The notes under the pieces: generated by a model
Seen by the model: only the letters and a program-made list of their open reading frames with translations
Databases searched by the model: none
Told to the model about the DNA's origin: nothing
DNA from: Acidobacteriota bacterium
GTDB lineage: Bacteria; Acidobacteriota; Vicinamibacteria; Vicinamibacterales; UBA2999
Length of the DNA stretch: 64,000 bases
Direction: 5' to 3'
Assembly: GCA_030697165.1 (NCBI GenBank)
Contig: JAUYQQ010000010.1
Span: 62,001-126,000, forward strand
Shown here: positions 53,108 through 61,790 of the stretch, one piece after another
Layout of the letters: each line of letters opens with the position of its first letter
How positions within the stretch are numbered: the stretch's first letter is position 1
Position numbers and translations under genes: made by a program

Positions 53108-54164
53108 CGATCGTGCCGCCGTCAGGCGGACAGGTCACGTGGATGCGGCCCTCGTGCAGTTCGACCAGCCGCTTGGCCGTGGCCATGCCAAGGCCGGTGC
53201 CCCGCGCCTTGGTCGTCTTGAACGGACGAAACAGCGCCGCGCGGATCTCGGGGTGAATGCCGGGGCCATGGTCGGCGACCTCCACCCGTAACCAGCCGTC
53301 CGCCGAAGTCATCGAGACCGTGATCGCCCCCTTGCCATGCATGGCCTGCGCCGAGTTGATCAACAGGTTCTGGAACACGATGGTCATCAGGGACGGGTCG
53401 AGCGGCATGGGCGGGGCCTCGCCGGCAATCGTGACCTCGAGAGCGTGAAGCGCCGGGTCGGCCTTCATCAGGTCGGCGACTCTCGACAGCAGGGCACGCA
53501 GGTCACTGGGGACCAGCTTGGGTTGCGGCGGCCGCGCGAACACCAGCAGGTCCTGGATCAGGCTGTTCAGCGCGTCGATGCGGGCGATGATCTCCCTGAT
53601 GATCGCGCCGTCGCCGGACTCGCCCTTCATGCGCGAACCAATCACCTGGATGGCGCCGCGCACGGCGGCCAGGGGGTTCTTCACTTCGTGCGCAATCACT
53701 GCGGCCATCTCGCCCAGGCGGGCCATGGCGGTCGCCTCGCGCAGGCGGTCTTCGAGTTCGACCCGGCTCGACAGGTCGTGCAGGATGCCGGTGAAATGCG
53801 GTTCGCCGTCAATCTCCATCCGGCCGACTGACAGGTGCAGGGGAAAGGTGTGGCCGTCCTTGCGACGGCCGGTGACCGCCCGGCCAATGCCGATGATCTT
53901 CCGCTCGCCGGTCCTGAGGTGTCTCGCCAGGTAGCCGTCATGTTGCGAGTGATCCGGCTCGGGCATCAGCAGTTTGACGTTCCGGCCCATCGCCTCGGCC
54001 TCGCTGTAGCCGAACATCTGCTGGGCCGCAGCGTTGATCACCTCGATCGTGCCCTTCGCGTCGATCACGATGATGCCGTCGACGGCGGCGTCGATCACCG
54101 CGCGCCAGCGCACCTCGGCAATGCGGCCGGCGTCCATCAGCTTCTGCGGTTCGGGTTCACTCAT
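53079..54164 (-). CDS. Soluble PAS histidine kinase with FixL-like haem-pocket residues
   Basis: 361 residues, no membrane helix. PAS domain ~20-135, then HisKA with the phosphoryl His159 in VIAHEVKNPLAAVRG and a HATPase with NLLINSAQAM, ADHGPGI and GTGLGMATAKRL. In the PAS, SQHDGYLARH...KIIGIGR lines up with Bradyrhizobium FixL so that His75, Arg81, Ile90 and Arg95 match its His200, Arg206, Ile215 and Arg220. This suggests haem-based oxygen sensing (inference). It is convergent with the NtrC gene, its likely partner. Confidence 0.88.
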
Positions 54165-54454
54165 GCGCGGTGCCGCACAACGAATAGCAGATTACCTCGG
54201 TTTTGTATCGGCTATTCCGTGGGCCGCTCGCGCGCCGGTAAAGAGGGCCACAGTCCCGTGCGGAACCGCCGGTGTGCGGCACGCACCTTCGCGTTGCGTT
54301 GAGCCATCTGCCGCGCGTCACGCGTCGGTCTACGGTGGTCGCGCGGCGATTGGCGATCAACGGTCCGGCTGAAGCCGGACGCCACATTGGCAGCGAGCGG
54401 GGCTGCCGCCAACGCGCGTCGCTGGGGGCGAGGGACTGTGGCGAGGCTGGTTGT
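54165..54454. other. Intergenic region between CBS gene and kinase gene
   Basis: 290 bp without a supportable gene. It contains a TCCGGCT-GA-AGCCGGA REP-like hairpin (54363-54380). Short open frames here have repeat-derived residues and no family resemblance. Confidence 0.6.
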
Positions 54455-54895
54455 TTACGCCTCCGATTCGATCCACTCCTCCTGTCCGCGGGCCTTGCGC
54501 ACCTCGCGGTTGGACTTGTGTTCGGGCTTGCGGGCGAGCAACTCGAGCAGGTCCGAGACCGTCACGATGCCCGCCACCTTGCCGTTGGCCGAGGTCACGA
54601 CCAGCGATCCGATCGAGCGGCCCTTCATCAGGCTCGCCGCCCGCCGCACCGGCGTGCGGGTCGTCACCGTCAGCACCGGGCTCGTCATCAGGTCGGCCAC
54701 CGTCCACTTGCCAAGGACCTTGGGCAGCTTGGCGCCGCCGAGATCGCGATCCGACACGATGCCCTGCAGCTCGGAGCCGTCGGTCACCACCAGGTGATGG
54801 ATCTTCTTTTGCCGCATGCGAGTCTTGGCTTCCGAGGCGGCCACCTTCGGCTTGACGGTTTCGACGGCCTTGCTCATCACTTCGTAGACTCTCAT
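54455..54895 (-). CDS. Tandem CBS-domain protein
   Basis: 146 residues, two CBS motifs (RVYEVMSKAVETVKPK... and VADLMTSPVLTVTTRTPVRR; IVSDRDLGG and IVTVSDLLELL close each half). Such pairs bind adenosine nucleotides and report energy state. The tail is basic-acidic (KPEHKSNREVRKARGQEEW). AGGAGAG precedes ATG 54895. A sigma54-like site lies 37 bp upstream. Stress or energy sensing fits the surrounding Usp genes. Confidence 0.92.
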   Translation of the reverse strand: MRVYEVMSKAVETVKPKVAASEAKTRMRQKKIHHLVVTDGSELQGIVSDRDLGGAKLPKVLGKWTVADLMTSPVLTVTTRTPVRRAASLMKGRSIGSLVVTSANGKVAGIVTVSDLLELLARKPEHKSNREVRKARGQEEWIESEA

Positions 54896-54931
54896 CGCGA
54901 CTCTCCTGGATAAGGTGTCTGCCGGGAAAGC

Positions 54932-54947
54932 TGCAAACTCGCTGCCG
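54932..54947 (-). promoter_or_regulatory. Sigma54-like -24/-12 site before the CBS gene
   Basis: Minus strand CGGCAGCGAGTTTGCA, 10 of 13 consensus positions. Predicted start ~54921 leaves a 26 nt leader with AGGAGAG. Motifs at 54988-55043 lie 45-100 bp upstream. Confidence 0.62.
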
Positions 54948-54987
54948 CCGGGCCCGCGGGGTGTGCGGCCGGTGACGGTTGTTGAAG

Positions 54988-55043
54988 CGAGGAATACTCC
55001 GCAAGCTGGGGGTATTTCCCCGCTAAACCTGCGGGTATCTGCG
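54988..55043. promoter_or_regulatory. Cluster of three GGAATACTCC/GGGGTATTTCCCC-type motifs
   Basis: CGAGGAATACTCCGC (54988-55002), TGGGGGTATTTCCCCG (55007-55022) and TGCGGGTATCTGCG (55030-55043) lie about 20 bp apart, centre to centre, between two divergent sigma54-like sites. Spacing near two helical turns suggests cooperative binding of an enhancer protein. Confidence 0.58.
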
Positions 55044-55065
55044 TCATTCGCGGCCCGTCCAGTGT

Positions 55066-55081
55066 TGGCATGCGGGATGCT
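55066..55081 (+). promoter_or_regulatory. Sigma54-like -24/-12 site before the winged-helix gene
   Basis: TGGCATGCGGGATGCT, 10 of 13 consensus positions. Predicted start ~55092, with GGGAGG just ahead of ATG 55108. Confidence 0.6.
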
Positions 55082-55107
55082 CTCTCCGGGATGAAACGGG
55101 AGGTGTT

Positions 55108-55356
55108 ATGGCTGGCCAATTGAATGAGCCCTGCACGGTACATGTGTTCCATCGCTCGCCGTCAAGCGCACTGGAACTCCGCATTCGCGGCGAGTACCGC
55201 GAAATGCCGGGCCTGCGACTTCGGCTCGAACAAGCCAGGCGCCTGTGGTCGGTCGATGCCGCCACCTGCCAACAGGCCCTGGACCACCTGGTCAGGGAAG
55301 GTTTTCTGCAGCGCGACGAAACGGGCCGCTACGCGCGTGCACACGGCGGCTATTGA
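55108..55356 (+). CDS. Small winged-helix (GntR-like) protein
   Basis: 82 residues. The second half reads as a winged helix: EMPGLRLRLEQARRLWSVDA, ATCQQALDHLVREGFLQRD and a GRYARAH wing. No ligand domain. It may be a small DNA-binding regulator of the same stress genes. ATG follows GGGAGG. The next gene starts 17 bp downstream. Confidence 0.78.
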   Translation: MAGQLNEPCTVHVFHRSPSSALELRIRGEYREMPGLRLRLEQARRLWSVDAATCQQALDHLVREGFLQRDETGRYARAHGGY

Positions 55357-55373
55357 TCACATTGGAGAACGTC

Positions 55374-55928
55374 ATGCGCACCCTCACTGCCCTTGCCGCC
55401 GCCGTGGCCCTCGCGGTCACCGCGGCCTGCGCCACCATGAACGTCAGCGCCCACCTCGAGCGCGGCGTCAACTTTGCCGAGTTCGTGACCTACGAATGGG
55501 GCCCGCCCGACAACCTGCCGGTCGGCGATCCGCGGCTCGATAACAACCCGTTCTTCAACGATTACCTGCAGGGCGCCGTCGAGAAGCAGATGACGGCCAA
55601 GGGCTTCACGCGCGCCGCCGAGGGCCGGCCCGCCGACCTGCTGGTGCACTACCACGCCAGCGTCAACCAGCGGCTGGACGTGTACGGCGCCGACCACGCG
55701 GCCGGGTACTGCTACGGCGACTGCCAGCCGCAAGTGGTCGACTTCGACCAGGGCACCCTGGTGATCGACATCGTCGACGTCAAGACCAAGAAGGTGATTT
55801 GGCGCGGCTGGTCGCAGGACACCATGACCGGCGTCATCGACAACCAGGAGCGGCTTGAAAAGCAGGTGGATGAAGGCGTGACGAAGATGTTCCAGTTGCT
55901 GCCACGCAGCGGCGCAGCACTTCGGTAA
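55374..55928 (+). CDS. DUF4136-type lipoprotein
   Basis: 184 residues. Signal peptide with lipobox-like VTAAC (Cys20). The body shows NFAEFVTYEWGPPDNLPVGD, LDNNPFFNDYLQGAVEKQM and ADLLVHYHASVNQ, as in DUF4136 proteins. Envelope lipoprotein of unknown role. It is probably co-transcribed with the winged-helix gene, and its stop lies 1 bp from the convergent ATPase stop. Confidence 0.88.
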   Translation: MRTLTALAAAVALAVTAACATMNVSAHLERGVNFAEFVTYEWGPPDNLPVGDPRLDNNPFFNDYLQGAVEKQMTAKGFTRAAEGRPADLLVHYHASVNQRLDVYGADHAAGYCYGDCQPQVVDFDQGTLVIDIVDVKTKKVIWRGWSQDTMTGVIDNQERLEKQVDEGVTKMFQLLPRSGAALR

Positions 55929-55929
55929 C

Positions 55930-57783
55930 CTAAAAGTCGTGCATGGTCGCTGGCGGGAACGCGGCCCGCAACGCGTTCAGCACGGCCAGCACGTCAATCG
56001 CCTCCTGCAGCAAGGCGCCGCCGACGGGCGTCAGGTAGCCGGCGGCGGCGAAGCCCATGCCGATCATGCTGAGCGCCATGCCGCCGACCGCGCTCTGCAG
56101 TGCAATGGCGCGCATCCGCCGCGCGATGTGCATGAATTCATCGACCTTCTTCAGGGTGTTCTCGAGGGCAATCACGCCGGCCGCTTCGGCAGTCACGTCG
56201 CTGTGCTCGCCGATGGCCATGCCCACGGTCGCGGCCATCATCGCCGGCGCGTCGTTGATGCCGTCGCCGACATACAGCGTCGGCGCCAGCGCGGTTTCGG
56301 CGCGGACGAGCGCCAGTTTCTGTTCAGGACTCTGTTCGGCGTGCACCTCGGTCACCCCGACCTTGTCGGCGAGGTAACGCACTTCCGACTCGCGATCGCC
56401 CGACACGATCATCGTCTTGCGAAAGCCATGCTTCACGCCAAGGTGCTGCACGAACGAACGGCTGTCGGGTCGAGGCGCATCGCGGAACCGCAAGGTCGCG
56501 GCGTAGCGATGGTCGAGGGCCACCACGCACTCGAGGCCGCCGGCCGCCGCCGGCAGCTGACCGGCTGCGGACGGGTCGCGCGCGAGCAGTTGCGACCGGC
56601 CGGTCACCATGACTTCGCGACCGAGCACGCTGCCGCGCAGGCCCGCACCGGGCGGTTCGGTTACTTCGGACGCTTCGGCCAGCCCGACGGCGTCGGCGCT
56701 GGCGGCGGCGAGCACCGCACGCGCCAGCGGGTGCTTCGAGTAGCGCTCGAGGCTGGCGACCAGCTTCAGGACCTCCTCCCTCGAGAAGCCCTCGGCCACC
56801 AGGATCTCCGTGAGCGTGGGCTCGCCGTAGGTCAGCGTCCCGGTCTTGTCGAAGATCGCCGTGCGGCAGGTCGCGATCGACTCCAGCACCGCCGGGCTCT
56901 TGACGATGATCGCGCGGCGGGCGCAGAGCGAGATCGAGCCGACAATGGCGACGGGAATGGCAATCAGCAGGGGGCACGGTGTGGCGATGACCAGCACGGC
57001 CAGGAAGCGCGTGGCGTCGCCGGTCGCCGCCCACGCGGCCAACGCGACCGCCAGCGCCACCGGCGTGTAGATCGCGCCCAGCTGATCGCCCAGCCGGCGC
57101 AGTCGCGGCCGGGTCGCTTCCGAGTCGCGCATCACGTCCATGATTCGGGCGTAGCGCGAGTCGGCGGCCCGGCGCGTGGTCCGGATGACGAGCACGGCGT
57201 TGCCGTTGATCGCACCTGAGATCACCTGCGAGCCACGCGTCTTGGTGATCTCGAACGGCTCGCCGGTGAGATAGGACTCGTCCATCACGCCGTGGCCCTC
57301 GAGCACCTCGCCATCGACCGGGCAGATCTCGTGGGGGTGGATCACCAGGGTGTCGCCCACCGCGATGTCGCCGAGCGCCACGTCGGTCGTGGCTCCGTCC
57401 GTGCGGCGATGGGCCACGAGGGGCACGCGGCGGGCCAGTGCGTCAAGCACGGAGGAGGCGCTGCGCAGGGCGTAGCTCTCGAGGGCAGCGCCGCCGGCCA
57501 GCATTAGCACGATGATCGACCCGGCGAGATACTCGCCGAGCCACAGCGAAGTCAGGATGGAAATGCCGCCAAGCAGGTCGGCCCCGAACTCGCGTCGCAG
57601 GAACTTGCGGAACAGGTCGTACAGCAGCGGCGCGCCACCGAGGATGATGGCCGCCAGCAGGGGAAGGTCCGCGGCGGCGGCGCTGGCCAGTTGGCCGTAC
57701 TTCAGCAGTAGATGTAGGCTGATGGCCACCACACATGCGGCGGCTATGGCCGAGGTAGATCGACGGTTGGTGATGCTCAGCAT
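55930..57783 (-). CDS. Heavy-metal P1B-type ATPase with TPC motif
   Basis: 617 residues, no N-terminal metal-binding domain. Membrane motif [14 protein letters not shown] (TPC, not the CPC of Cu/Zn pumps), phosphorylation site [14 protein letters not shown], and hinge [16 protein letters not shown] pumps are grouped with less-studied P1B classes linked to nickel or iron. The annotated ATG is 57783, but a sigma54-like site ends 10 bp upstream, so the mRNA may be leaderless or the start lies further in (GTG 57732). Confidence 0.9.
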   Translation of the reverse strand: MLSITNRRSTSAIAAACVVAISLHLLLKYGQLASAAAADLPLLAAIILGGAPLLYDLFRKFLRREFGADLLGGISILTSLWLGEYLAGSIIVLMLAGGAALESYALRSASSVLDALARRVPLVAHRRTDGATTDVALGDIAVGDTLVIHPHEICPVDGEVLEGHGVMDESYLTGEPFEITKTRGSQVISGAINGNAVLVIRTTRRAADSRYARIMDVMRDSEATRPRLRRLGDQLGAIYTPVALAVALAAWAATGDATRFLAVLVIATPCPLLIAIPVAIVGSISLCARRAIIVKSPAVLESIATCRTAIFDKTGTLTYGEPTLTEILVAEGFSREEVLKLVASLERYSKHPLARAVLAAASADAVGLAEASEVTEPPGAGLRGSVLGREVMVTGRSQLLARDPSAAGQLPAAAGGLECVVALDHRYAATLRFRDAPRPDSRSFVQHLGVKHGFRKTMIVSGDRESEVRYLADKVGVTEVHAEQSPEQKLALVRAETALAPTLYVGDGINDAPAMMAATVGMAIGEHSDVTAEAAGVIALENTLKKVDEFMHIARRMRAIALQSAVGGMALSMIGMGFAAAGYLTPVGGALLQEAIDVLAVLNALRAAFPPATMHDF

Positions 57784-57792
57784 CAGGCTAGT

Positions 57793-57808
57793 GGCAACGC
57801 GTGTGCCA
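57793..57808 (-). promoter_or_regulatory. Sigma54-like -24/-12 site before the P-type ATPase gene
   Basis: Minus strand TGGCACACGCGTTGCC, 10 of 13 consensus positions. The predicted transcription start (~57782) coincides with the annotated ATG. Confidence 0.5.
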
Positions 57809-57871
57809 GGCCATCGTGCGCGAGGGACCCTGCTGCGCTTGCGGGATTCTGGCTCAGCGATGATGCGGGGC

Positions 57872-57908
57872 GGGGATCTTTCCGTGTGTTTTTGGAATAT
57901 TCCCCCAG
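57872..57908. promoter_or_regulatory. Candidate activator site with perfect GGAATATTCC palindrome
   Basis: TTGGAATATTCCCCCAG contains GGAATATTCC at 57894-57903; a weaker GGGGATCTTTCC lies at 57872-57883. They stand in the 314 bp gap between the divergent ATPase and cytochrome c genes, which otherwise shows only the two sigma54-like sites. Confidence 0.58.
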
Positions 57909-57947
57909 TTGTCGGCGGCGAGCCCGGGCAGGAAGGCCGTCGCAGGA

Positions 57948-57963
57948 CGGCTGGATTCTTGCA
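57948..57963 (+). promoter_or_regulatory. Sigma54-like -24/-12 site before the cytochrome operon
   Basis: CGGCTGGATTCTTGCA, 10 of 13 consensus positions. Predicted start ~57974 gives a ~124 nt leader to ATG 58098. The GGAATATTCC palindrome lies ~75 bp upstream. Confidence 0.55.
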
Positions 57964-58097
57964 CTAAAGCTGGTTGGACCGGCATCGAGCGCGCTCTGGC
58001 AATCCGGACTGAATATGTCCGTTATTGAACAGCAATCGCGGCCGACTTTCCCCAGGATTGGGAACGCGACTAAACAAACTGACTTTTCGGAGGCCTT

Positions 58098-58436
58098 ATG
58101 TTTCGGTTCTGCTCACTGACCCTGATGTTTCTCGGCGGCGCGTTGGTCGTGTCGGCGGGGCCGGCTTACGCGCAGGCAGAAGCGGGAGCCAAGGTCTACG
58201 CGGCTCAGAAGTGCTCGATGTGCCACTCCATCGCGGGCGTTGGCAACAAGAAGTTTCCGCTTGACGGCGTGGGCACCAAGCTGACGGCCGACCAGATCCG
58301 CGAGTGGATGGTCGACCCGGTCGAAGCGGCCAAGAAGGCAAAGTCGACCGCCAAGCCACCGATGCGGGCGTATCCCAAGCTGGAGAAGGCCGACTTGGAT
58401 GCGGTCGTCGCCTACATGAAGTCGCTCACCAAGTAA
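58098..58436 (+). CDS. Periplasmic monohaem cytochrome c
   Basis: 112 residues: signal peptide ending AGPAYAQA, haem site QKCSMCHSIAGVG, axial Met in KPPMRAYPKL. Small class I cytochrome, likely a soluble electron shuttle. GGAGG precedes ATG 58098. First gene of an operon that continues past the window edge; the next gene starts 6 bp after its stop. Confidence 0.93.
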   Translation: MFRFCSLTLMFLGGALVVSAGPAYAQAEAGAKVYAAQKCSMCHSIAGVGNKKFPLDGVGTKLTADQIREWMVDPVEAAKKAKSTAKPPMRAYPKLEKADLDAVVAYMKSLTK

Positions 58437-58442
58437 GCGCTC

Positions 58443-59492
58443 ATGTCGACCCGGGTCGTGTTTGCGGTTGGTGTTCTGGCGGTCTGCCTGATGGCAGCCG
58501 CGGCACCAGCCGCAGCCCAGGCGCCAGCCGAAGGGCAAGCCCCGGCGCCGCCTGCTAACGAAGATTGCCTGGCCTGTCACGAGGACAGTTCGGCCACCCG
58601 CGCCAACGGCTCCAGTATCGCCGTCGCGGTGGACGCCGTCGCCAAGTCCGTGCATGGCCCGCTCACCTGCGTCAGTTGCCACGCCGATCTGGCCAAGACC
58701 ACGGAGTGGCCGCACCCCGAGAAGCTTCAGCCCGCGACCTGTTCCACCTGCCACGACGGGGAAGGTCGTAACTACGAGGATAGCGTGCACGGCCTGGCCG
58801 TTTCGAGGAGCGGCCTGGCGGTCGCGCCACGCTGCGGCACCTGTCATGGCACGCACGACATCCAGGGTCCTTCTAACCCTGAAAGCAAGGTCCATCGCGC
58901 CAAGATCGCCGGCACCTGCACGACATGCCACGAGGGCATCGCGCCGCTGTACGCGACGAGCGTTCACGCCCAACCGCTCGGGCCCAATCAGTCGGCGGCG
59001 GCGGTCTGTTCGGACTGTCACACCGCGCATCGGATCCAGCGCAGCGACGCCGATGCCTGGCGCCTCTCGGTGATCGCCGAGTGCGGCACGTGCCATCTGG
59101 AGCGGGTCTCGTCGTACCGCGACAACTTCCACGGCCAGAAGACCACGCTCGGGTCGACGCGCACGGCGACCTGCAGCAGTTGCCACGACTATCACGGCGT
59201 CCTGCCGGCCAGCAATCCGGCCTCGACCATCGCGCCGCAGAATCTCGTCGCCACCTGCCGCAGCTGCCATCCCCAGGCGAGCGAGTCGTTCGTGAAGTAC
59301 GACCCGCATGCCGACAAGAATGATTCGACCCGCAGCGCGCCGGTCTACTGGACCTATCGGTCCATGCAAGGCCTGTTGCTCGGTGTGTTTGCGTTCTTCG
59401 GAGTGCACACGCTGCTCTGGTTCCCGCGGTCGTACCGGGCGCGGCAGAAGCGGCGCGCGGCCGCGGCGGCCAGAGAGGACTCGGCGTCATGA
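58443..59492 (+). CDS. Nine-haem c-type cytochrome with C-terminal membrane anchor
   Basis: 349 residues: signal peptide ending PAAAQAP, then nine CxxCH sites (CLACH, CVSCH, CSTCH, CGTCH, CTTCH, CSDCH, CGTCH, CSSCH, CRSCH) and extra His residues for bis-His ligation. A C-terminal membrane helix (MQGLLLGVFAFFGVHTLLWF) and basic tail anchor it in the inner membrane, haems outside. Its stop overlaps the cytochrome b start (ATGA), suggesting a complex. Confidence 0.93.
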   Translation: MSTRVVFAVGVLAVCLMAAAAPAAAQAPAEGQAPAPPANEDCLACHEDSSATRANGSSIAVAVDAVAKSVHGPLTCVSCHADLAKTTEWPHPEKLQPATCSTCHDGEGRNYEDSVHGLAVSRSGLAVAPRCGTCHGTHDIQGPSNPESKVHRAKIAGTCTTCHEGIAPLYATSVHAQPLGPNQSAAAVCSDCHTAHRIQRSDADAWRLSVIAECGTCHLERVSSYRDNFHGQKTTLGSTRTATCSSCHDYHGVLPASNPASTIAPQNLVATCRSCHPQASESFVKYDPHADKNDSTRSAPVYWTYRSMQGLLLGVFAFFGVHTLLWFPRSYRARQKRRAAAAAREDSAS

Positions 59493-60313
59493 CGCCCGGC
59501 GAACGCCATGTTGTCCGCTTCCAGCCTTACCAGCGGGCGATGCACCTGGTCCTGTTCACCAGCTTTCTCGGCCTGGCGACTACCGGCCTGCCGCTGATGT
59601 TCAGCGACCGCCCGTGGGCGGGCGTGCTGTCGCGCGGCCTCGGCGGCATCGAAGTCGCCGGCATCCTGCACAGAATCTTCGCGGTGACGCTGCTGGTGCT
59701 GTTCGCGGGTCATCTCGCCGAGTTAGTTTGGCGGCTCACCCGGCGCAAGGAACCAGGTCTGTTGTGGGGGCCGACCTCGATGGTCCCGCAGCCGCGTGAT
59801 GCCGCGCAGTTGTGGCAGCACGTCAAGTGGTTCGTTGGCAAAGCGGAGCGACCGCACTTCGACCGCTTCACGTACTGGGAGAAGTTCGACTACTGGGCGG
59901 TGTTCTGGGGGATGGTGATCATCGGTGGCTCGGGCCTGCTGCTGTGGTTCCCGGAGTTCTTTAGCGGGTTCTTCCCGGGCTGGATCTTCAACGTGGCCGT
60001 GATTATTCACGGTGAGGAAGCACTGCTGGCGACGGGCTTTATTTTCACGATCCATTTCTTCAACAGTCACTTCCGGCCCGAGAAGTTCCCGATGGACATG
60101 GTGATGTTCACCGGGCAGGTCACCGAGGAAGAGCTGCTGAGCGAACGGCCCGCGGAGTACGAGCGGATGGCCAAGGATGGCACGCTCGAGGCGCTGTCGG
60201 CGCCGCCGGCGCCGGGCTGGTTGTCGCAGGCCGGCCGGGTCGTCGGCACCGCGGCGGTGATCCTGGGCCTGGTGTTGCTGGTGTTAATCCTTGTGGGGAC
60301 CTTCAATGAGTGA
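59489..60313 (+). CDS. Inner-membrane cytochrome b (b561/FdnI-like)
   Basis: 274 residues with about five hydrophobic segments. Likely haem-ligand histidines are in YQRAMHLVLF, AGILHRIFAV, LFAGHLAEL and FTIHFFNSHF. Such subunits pass electrons between the quinone pool and periplasmic cytochromes. Coupled to the nonahaem gene by ATGA overlap and overlapping the next gene by 8 bp. A quinol-oxidising b/c module is the natural reading. Confidence 0.88.
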   Translation: MTPGERHVVRFQPYQRAMHLVLFTSFLGLATTGLPLMFSDRPWAGVLSRGLGGIEVAGILHRIFAVTLLVLFAGHLAELVWRLTRRKEPGLLWGPTSMVPQPRDAAQLWQHVKWFVGKAERPHFDRFTYWEKFDYWAVFWGMVIIGGSGLLLWFPEFFSGFFPGWIFNVAVIIHGEEALLATGFIFTIHFFNSHFRPEKFPMDMVMFTGQVTEEELLSERPAEYERMAKDGTLEALSAPPAPGWLSQAGRVVGTAAVILGLVLLVLILVGTFNE

Positions 60314-61706
60314 GACGTTGCCGCCAGCCGAACCCGCCTCGCCGGTGGGCGTGCTTCGCAATCCGATCACGATCGCCGGCGCGGTGCTGACGACCATCTC
60401 GGTGCTGCTGTTCCTCGCCTTCTTCCTGATCGAGCTGAGCGGCGTGATCGCCCACGAGAACCCGTATCTCGGCATCGTGTTCTTCATCACGCTGCCGGCC
60501 CTGGCCGTGCTCGGCCTGCTGATGATTCCGCTCGGCGTCTGGCGGGAACGGCGGCGGCGGCTGGCGGGGCTCGCGCCAAGTTTGCGGGAGTGGCCACGGA
60601 TCGACCTCAACAATTCCCACACGCGCGCGATTCTGTTTGGGATCGCCGTGCTGACACCGGTCAACCTGCTGATTCTTTCGGCCGCGGCCTACAAAGGCGT
60701 CGAGGCGATGGACTCGGTGGAGTTCTGCGGCGCGACCTGCCACGAGGTGATGGAGCCGGAGTATGTCGCCTACCAGAATGGCCCGCACGCGCGCGTCAAG
60801 TGCGTGTCGTGTCACATCGGGTCGGGCGCCGGCTGGTTTGCCAAATCGAAGCTGTCGGGCACCCGCCAGGTGTTCGCGGTGATGTTGAACACGCACAGCC
60901 GGCCGATTCCGTCACCGGTGCACGACCTGCGCCCGGCCCGCGAAACCTGCGCCGAGTGCCACTGGCCGGCCCAGTTCCACGGCGACAAGATCGAGACCAG
61001 GCACGAGTTCGCCGACGACGAGGCGAACACCGAGTCGATCACGACGCTGCGGCTGCGCATCGGCGGGATTGACGGCACCGGCCGGCCGGGCGGCATCCAC
61101 TGGCACGTCGCCGAAGAGAACGTCGTCGAGTACATTGCCCTCGACCGCGAGCGGCAGAACATTGGCTACGTCAAGCTGACGACTGCGGACGGCGAGACGC
61201 GCGAGTACTACAGCGAGGGCGTCACCGAGGCGCAACTCGCCGTCGGCGAGCGCCGGCGCATGGACTGCGTTGACTGCCACAATCGTCCGAGTCACGCCTT
61301 TGCCCGGTCGGCCGATCGGGCGGTCAACGAGGCCATGGCGTCCGGTGCCATTGCCAAGGATCTGCCGTTTGCGAAGCGCGAGGCGGTAGCGGCGCTGACC
61401 GTGCCCTACCCTGACCGCGCCACGGCCGATCGGGAGATCGCCAACCGGGTGAGTGCGTTTTATCGCGACGGCTATCCGGCGCTGTGGACCTCGCGCCAGG
61501 CCGATATCGAGCGCGCCGTGAAGGGGGTACAGACCTTGCACAGCCGCAACGTGTTCCCGGCGATGAAGGTGACGTTTGGGACCCATCCGGACAACAAGGG
61601 CCACATGGAGTTTCCGGGCTGTTTCCGGTGTCATAACGACGAGCACAAGACTCGAGATGGCAAGGTGATTTCACAGGATTGCTCGACCTGCCATGAAGTG
61701 TCCTGA
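60306..61706 (+). CDS. NapC/NirT-like membrane multihaem cytochrome c
   Basis: 466 residues. Two or three hydrophobic segments in the first ~135 residues, then haem sites: a CX3CH site (EFCGATCHEVMEPEY), followed by CVSCH, CAECH, CVDCH, CFRCH and CSTCH. HEVMEPEY resembles the first-haem region of NapC/NrfH quinol dehydrogenases. Beta-rich segments lie between haems 3 and 4. Probably moves electrons from quinol or the b/c module to the periplasmic decahaem cytochrome. Confidence 0.9.
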   Translation: MSETLPPAEPASPVGVLRNPITIAGAVLTTISVLLFLAFFLIELSGVIAHENPYLGIVFFITLPALAVLGLLMIPLGVWRERRRRLAGLAPSLREWPRIDLNNSHTRAILFGIAVLTPVNLLILSAAAYKGVEAMDSVEFCGATCHEVMEPEYVAYQNGPHARVKCVSCHIGSGAGWFAKSKLSGTRQVFAVMLNTHSRPIPSPVHDLRPARETCAECHWPAQFHGDKIETRHEFADDEANTESITTLRLRIGGIDGTGRPGGIHWHVAEENVVEYIALDRERQNIGYVKLTTADGETREYYSEGVTEAQLAVGERRRMDCVDCHNRPSHAFARSADRAVNEAMASGAIAKDLPFAKREAVAALTVPYPDRATADREIANRVSAFYRDGYPALWTSRQADIERAVKGVQTLHSRNVFPAMKVTFGTHPDNKGHMEFPGCFRCHNDEHKTRDGKVISQDCSTCHEVS

Positions 61707-61730
61707 GTAAGACAAGTCAGGTACGAACCG

Positions 61731-61745
61731 GTGGGATATTCCCCC
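61731..61745. promoter_or_regulatory. Candidate activator site GTGGGATATTCCCCC
   Basis: Same motif type as at 57894-57903, located in the 84 bp gap before the decahaem cytochrome gene. A weak -24/-12-like sequence follows at 61751-61766 (7 of 13 positions). Confidence 0.42.
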
Positions 61746-61790
61746 ATCGGCGGGAAAGTTTCAGCACCGGTTGAGTCCGGAGGACTTTGT

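Noticed and set aside
54212-54412. Small minus-strand ORF between CBS and kinase genes
   Set aside because: Part of it (VASGFSRTV) is the translation of a REP-like hairpin; there is no ribosome site and no family resemblance.
61751-61766. Possible sigma54 site before the decahaem cytochrome gene (CGGGAAAGTTTCAGCA)
   Set aside because: Only 7 of 13 specified positions match. GG-N10-GC alone is expected often by chance in such GC-rich DNA, and the gene may be served by the upstream operon promoter.
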